Of a stretch of 18,206 bases of DNA, positions 16,410 through 18,206 are shown piece after piece. Position numbers and translations under genes: made by a program. Every line of letters begins with the position of its first letter. Position 1 is the stretch's first letter. The notes beneath the pieces are model-generated. The model made no database searches. It worked only from the letters and a program-made list of their open reading frames with translations, and was not told the DNA's origin. The stretch is from Bacteroidales bacterium UBA1035 (GTDB lineage Bacteria > Bacteroidota > Bacteroidia > Bacteroidales > Dysgonomonadaceae), in assembly GCA_002316835.1 (NCBI GenBank), contig DCEG01000075.1, positions 8,869 to 27,074 on the forward strand, in the 5' to 3' direction.

Positions 16410-17132
16410 TCAGGTAGCTAACTTCAACATATCCGTCATTCCTAGAAATCCTTTTTTGTCCTTTGTGAATTCTGCTGCAAGAACAGCTCCCAAAGCAAAT
16501 CCCTTACGGCTTTTCGCATCGTGTGTGATGCGGATGCTGTCGGCCTCCGATTCGTAAATAACAGTATGAATTCCCGGAACTTCTCCTTCCCGAAATGCTT
16601 TTATTTGCAGTTCGTTTTCATCCTTTGCCTCATCCAGCGACCACGACCTTTTTCTGTCTAAATTATCGAGGATGCCTTCGGCAAGAGTAATGGCTGTTCC
16701 GCTGGGTGCATCTAATTTATGTATATGGTGCGTTTCCTCCATCTGTACATCGTAATCGGGGAACCGGTTCATCACTTTTGCGAGATAATTGTTCAACGCG
16801 AAAAAGATATTTACGCCGAGACTGAAATTGGATGCATAAAAGAATGTTTGTCCGTTGTTTTCGCAAGCCTGTTTTATTTCTTCCAAATGCTCCAGCCATC
16901 CGGTAGTACCGGATACCACGGGAACATTTGCAGCAAAGGCTTTGCGATAGTTCTGCAAAGCACTGTCCGGCGATGTGAATTCAATGGCCACATCGGCGCT
17001 TTTAAACTCAGGTGAATCAAATTTGCTGTTTTCGTTTATGTCAATGGTGCAAACGATTTCGTGTCCGCGCTGTAGAGCAATCTTTTCGATTTCGTGTCCC
17101 ATCTTTCCATAACCGATCAATGCTATTTTCAT
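16410..17132 (-). CDS. dapB: 4-hydroxy-tetrahydrodipicolinate reductase
   Basis: NAD(P)H-dependent reductase of the lysine/diaminopimelate pathway, cytosolic, supplying peptidoglycan precursors; 240 residues, at the short end of the family. The N-terminal Rossmann fold has GYGKMGHEI (7-15), with the cofactor-selecting acid at the end of strand 2 (TIDINEN) and EFTSP (51-55). SGTTGW (74-79) is conserved. The catalytic signature is EETHHIHKLDAPSGTA, with His135, His136 and Lys139. It is first in the dapB-lepB-wbqC run, with a -7 box about 100 bp upstream and an inverted repeat in its leader. The gap to lepB is 125 bp. Confidence 0.96.
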   Translation of the reverse strand: MKIALIGYGKMGHEIEKIALQRGHEIVCTIDINENSKFDSPEFKSADVAIEFTSPDSALQNYRKAFAANVPVVSGTTGWLEHLEEIKQACENNGQTFFYASNFSLGVNIFFALNNYLAKVMNRFPDYDVQMEETHHIHKLDAPSGTAITLAEGILDNLDRKRSWSLDEAKDENELQIKAFREGEVPGIHTVIYESEADSIRITHDAKSRKGFALGAVLAAEFTKDKKGFLGMTDMLKLAT

Positions 17133-17155
17133 CTAATTATTTTTCTATTAATGTT

Positions 17156-17171
17156 CCCGATAGTTATCGGG
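17156..17171. promoter_or_regulatory. Inverted repeat in the dapB leader
   Basis: CCCGATAGTTATCGGG: a 6-bp stem (CCCGAT/ATCGGG) with a 4-nt AGTT loop, 24 bp upstream of the dapB ATG and inside the predicted leader. Part of it recurs next to it (GTTATCGGGATA then AGTTATCG). It may be a regulatory hairpin or a dispersed palindrome. Confidence 0.45.
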
Positions 17172-17230
17172 ATAAGTTATCGTATGTAGCAGGTTCACTC
17201 GCTCGTCTTTTTTGCTTAACTGCTAAAGCG

Positions 17231-17238
17231 CAAAAGTA
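17231..17238 (-). promoter_or_regulatory. Candidate -7 box of the dapB-lepB-wbqC operon
   Basis: The minus strand reads TACTTTTG (TAnnTTTG), placing the start near 17226 and giving a leader of about 95 nt. This long leader contains the CCCGAT inverted repeat. Confidence 0.5.
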
Positions 17239-17314
17239 CGAAAATAGAACTAATTGCGAATGCATTTTGCGTTATTTGTTCTTAAATTCATGAACTGCCG
17301 TCCGGAGGTGGAGT

Positions 17315-17362
17315 GATTTGGCGATTTGGTGACATGGTGACTTGGCGATTTGGTGACTTGGC
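17315..17362. repeat. Octamer array H (GAYTTGGY, six units)
   Basis: Six contiguous 8-bp units: GATTTGGC, GATTTGGT, GACATGGT, GACTTGGC, GATTTGGT and GACTTGGC. After a 7-nt break (GGGCGGC), two more recognisable units (GATAGGGT, GATTTGGC) extend it to 17385. It lies upstream of the dapB promoter, in a stretch without a credible gene. Confidence 0.85.
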
Positions 17363-17385
17363 GGGCGGCGATAGGGTGATTTGGC

Positions 17386-17548
17386 TGATGGAGGCCGGAG
17401 TGTTTTGCGTTGACGGGTGTGGGTCGCTGATATCGGTTGGATTTTCGAAGGAGTGTGAGTGTTTTTCACTTCGCGGCGTGTTCGTGGCAGACGGGCACAC
17501 GAGTTACAAACTCGCGAGAGCGGAGGGTGCGGGCCGCTAATGATACGA
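17386..17548. other. GC-rich gene-free spacer with a short palindrome
   Basis: No credible coding region was found here. The notable structure is CGAGTT-ACA-AACTCG (17500-17514), a 6-bp stem with a 3-nt loop, next to the perfect palindrome CTCGCGAG (17511-17518). The stretch is richer in G and C than the array on its right, suggesting a different origin. Small open frames in both directions have no recognisable product. Confidence 0.5.
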
Positions 17549-17971
17549 GTGATAGTATGAAACTTTGCAGGCTGAGTGAAGATAATCATTATCTAACCAC
17601 CGACTTTGATTTTCTAACTGATGTTTGTATGTCTCTACTAGACGATTATTTGTTACTATTGTAGATAATACGAATTTCTGACTGATAATTGTTTTTTTCG
17701 ACAGGATCTTATCTCTTTCTATATATAGAGTACTTTCTTCTAAATAATGTTATATCTGATTCTAAACCACGATTATAGTTTTCGAATTGATGAGTGCTAA
17801 AGTCTATAGGATGTCTGGTCTGTTTTGAAACGGTGGTTGTTGCATTCTCACTGTTGGATGATAGATTTCTATCTGATGAAAATATCTTTCTATCTGTTGG
17901 AAACGGATTCCTAACGAATAAAGACTTTTATGTATCTGTTTCATTCGAGTTTTGTAGGCATAGAAAAATCC
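17549..17971. repeat. Degenerate 21-bp periodic array (about 19-20 units)
   Basis: Units start at 17570, 17591, 17612, 17633, 17654, 17676, 17697, 17717, 17738, 17760, 17781, 17802, 17823, 17845, 17867, 17888, 17909, 17930 and 17951, steps of 20-22 bp (mean about 21.2). A weaker unit precedes at 17549. Each unit has a core related to TTCTAWCTGATG and about 9 unrelated bases; the best are at 17612, 17676, 17867 and 17888. In the plus frame some units read as seven-residue repeats (FLTDVCM, FLSDENI, FLSVGNG, FLTNKDF), but stops and 20/22-bp steps break any long frame. The last unit overlaps the terminator arm. A decayed repeat protein gene, a protein-binding array and a minisatellite are all possible. 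Confidence 0.7.
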
Positions 17972-17998
17972 GTCAGGCCGTGTGAATGGCCTGACGGA
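17969..17998 (-). terminator. Intrinsic terminator of the right-edge gene
   Basis: A perfect 11-bp GC-rich stem, TCCGTCAGGCC with GGCCTGACGGA, around an 8-nt loop. On the minus strand it is followed by TTTTTCTA, the layout of a Rho-independent terminator. It lies 55 bp after the stop codon of the partial gene. There is no T-tract on the plus side, so it is not clearly bidirectional. Confidence 0.88.
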
Positions 17999-18053
17999 CG
18001 AATGGATATGATGTGCGATATTTATTTTCTTTTTGTCGATGCATACCGTATTG

Positions 18054-18206
18054 TTATCCGTTCTCATCAATTATCTCTTCATCGGGTGTTTGTTTTCCCC
18101 GAGTGATGCCCATATTCTTTACAATTTTCTTGAAAGAGAACTTGTCTTGTTCAACCCTGCTTCCTTTGTAGAACGTGCGTGCCACTTTTGCGATACCGCT
18201 CACCTG
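18054..18206 (-). CDS. C-terminal end of an unrecognised protein (partial)
   Basis: Fifty residues are visible, reading in from the right window edge to a TAA stop at 18054-18056. The tail starts QVSGIAKVARTFY and ends GKQTPDEEIIDENG. The segment is basic (KVARTFYKGSRVEQDKFSFKK) and then ends in an acidic polar tail. The open frame to the window edge, the absence of a start and the strong terminator 55 bp downstream support a real gene end. I do not recognise the family; no membrane segment or catalytic motif is visible in this fragment. Confidence 0.65.
   Translation of the reverse strand, partial: QVSGIAKVARTFYKGSRVEQDKFSFKKIVKNMGITRGKQTPDEEIIDENG

Noticed and set aside
17272..17589. Minus-strand frames of 105 and 70 residues over the octamer array
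   Set aside because: Their repetitive HQIAKSP-type sequence is simply the translation of the 8-bp tandem repeat.
17315..17971. CRISPR array
   Set aside because: Units are 8 or 21 bp, contiguous and degenerate; there are no conserved 25-40-bp repeats with unique spacers and no cas gene in the window.
17794..17985. 63-residue plus-strand open frame across the 21-bp array
   Set aside because: Its heptapeptide pattern is interesting and is noted with the array, but it ends inside the terminator loop, covers only part of the array and lacks a promoter or start context, so I do not call it a gene.
17804..18070. 88-residue minus-strand open frame
   Set aside because: It reads through a perfect terminator stem-loop into the degenerate 21-bp array and overlaps the end of the partial gene; no family resemblance.

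Overview
The window looks like chromosomal DNA of a member of the Bacteroidota, most likely Bacteroidales. This rests on gene content (an M16 zinc protease of the large two-module type, a FloA/NfeD pair, a DUF4369-thioredoxin lipoprotein, a very long LepB and a WbqC-family protein), on the promoter type (several starts are preceded by a TAnnTTTG -7 box) and on weak Shine-Dalgarno signals. A closer placement, for example near Dysgonomonadaceae, is only an impression.

Layout, left to right. 1-2264 (-): M16 peptidase, its C-terminus cut by the window edge. 2322-2675 (-): small four-helix-bundle protein of the 23S-rRNA intervening-sequence type. 2724-3590 (-): uridine-phosphorylase-like enzyme. 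3719-6660 (-): apparent operon of a TPR/PD40 periplasmic protein, NfeD and FloA (membrane microdomain proteins). 6710-7699 (-): CPBP membrane protease, divergent from guaA (7854-9374, +). guaA is followed by a thioredoxin-like lipoprotein (9425-10411, +), which converges with pgpH (10400-12484, -) with a 12-bp overlap. gltX (12546-14075, -) lies upstream of pgpH. dapB, lepB and a wbqC-family gene (17132 down to 14129, -) form another apparent operon. At the right edge a partial minus-strand gene (18054-18206) ends at a strong intrinsic terminator (17969-17998).

The genes are mostly housekeeping: purine and lysine/peptidoglycan precursor synthesis, glutamyl-tRNA charging, signal-peptide cleavage, c-di-AMP turnover, membrane organisation and extracytoplasmic proteolysis and redox.

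The unusual material is between genes. (1) From about 17549 to 17971, between the dapB promoter and the terminator, there is a strongly diverged array of about 19-20 units with a nearly constant 21-bp step. Each unit has a semi-conserved 12-nt core (TTCTAWCTGATG) and about 9 variable bases. No open frame crosses it. (2) At least seven other gaps hold short degenerate arrays with an exact 7-bp period but different words, often ending on a stop or start codon; a related 8-bp array sits at 17315-17362. (3) A G/C-rich palindromic repeat forms part of the N-terminal coding region of the wbqC-family gene. No tRNA, rRNA, insertion sequence or CRISPR array was seen.
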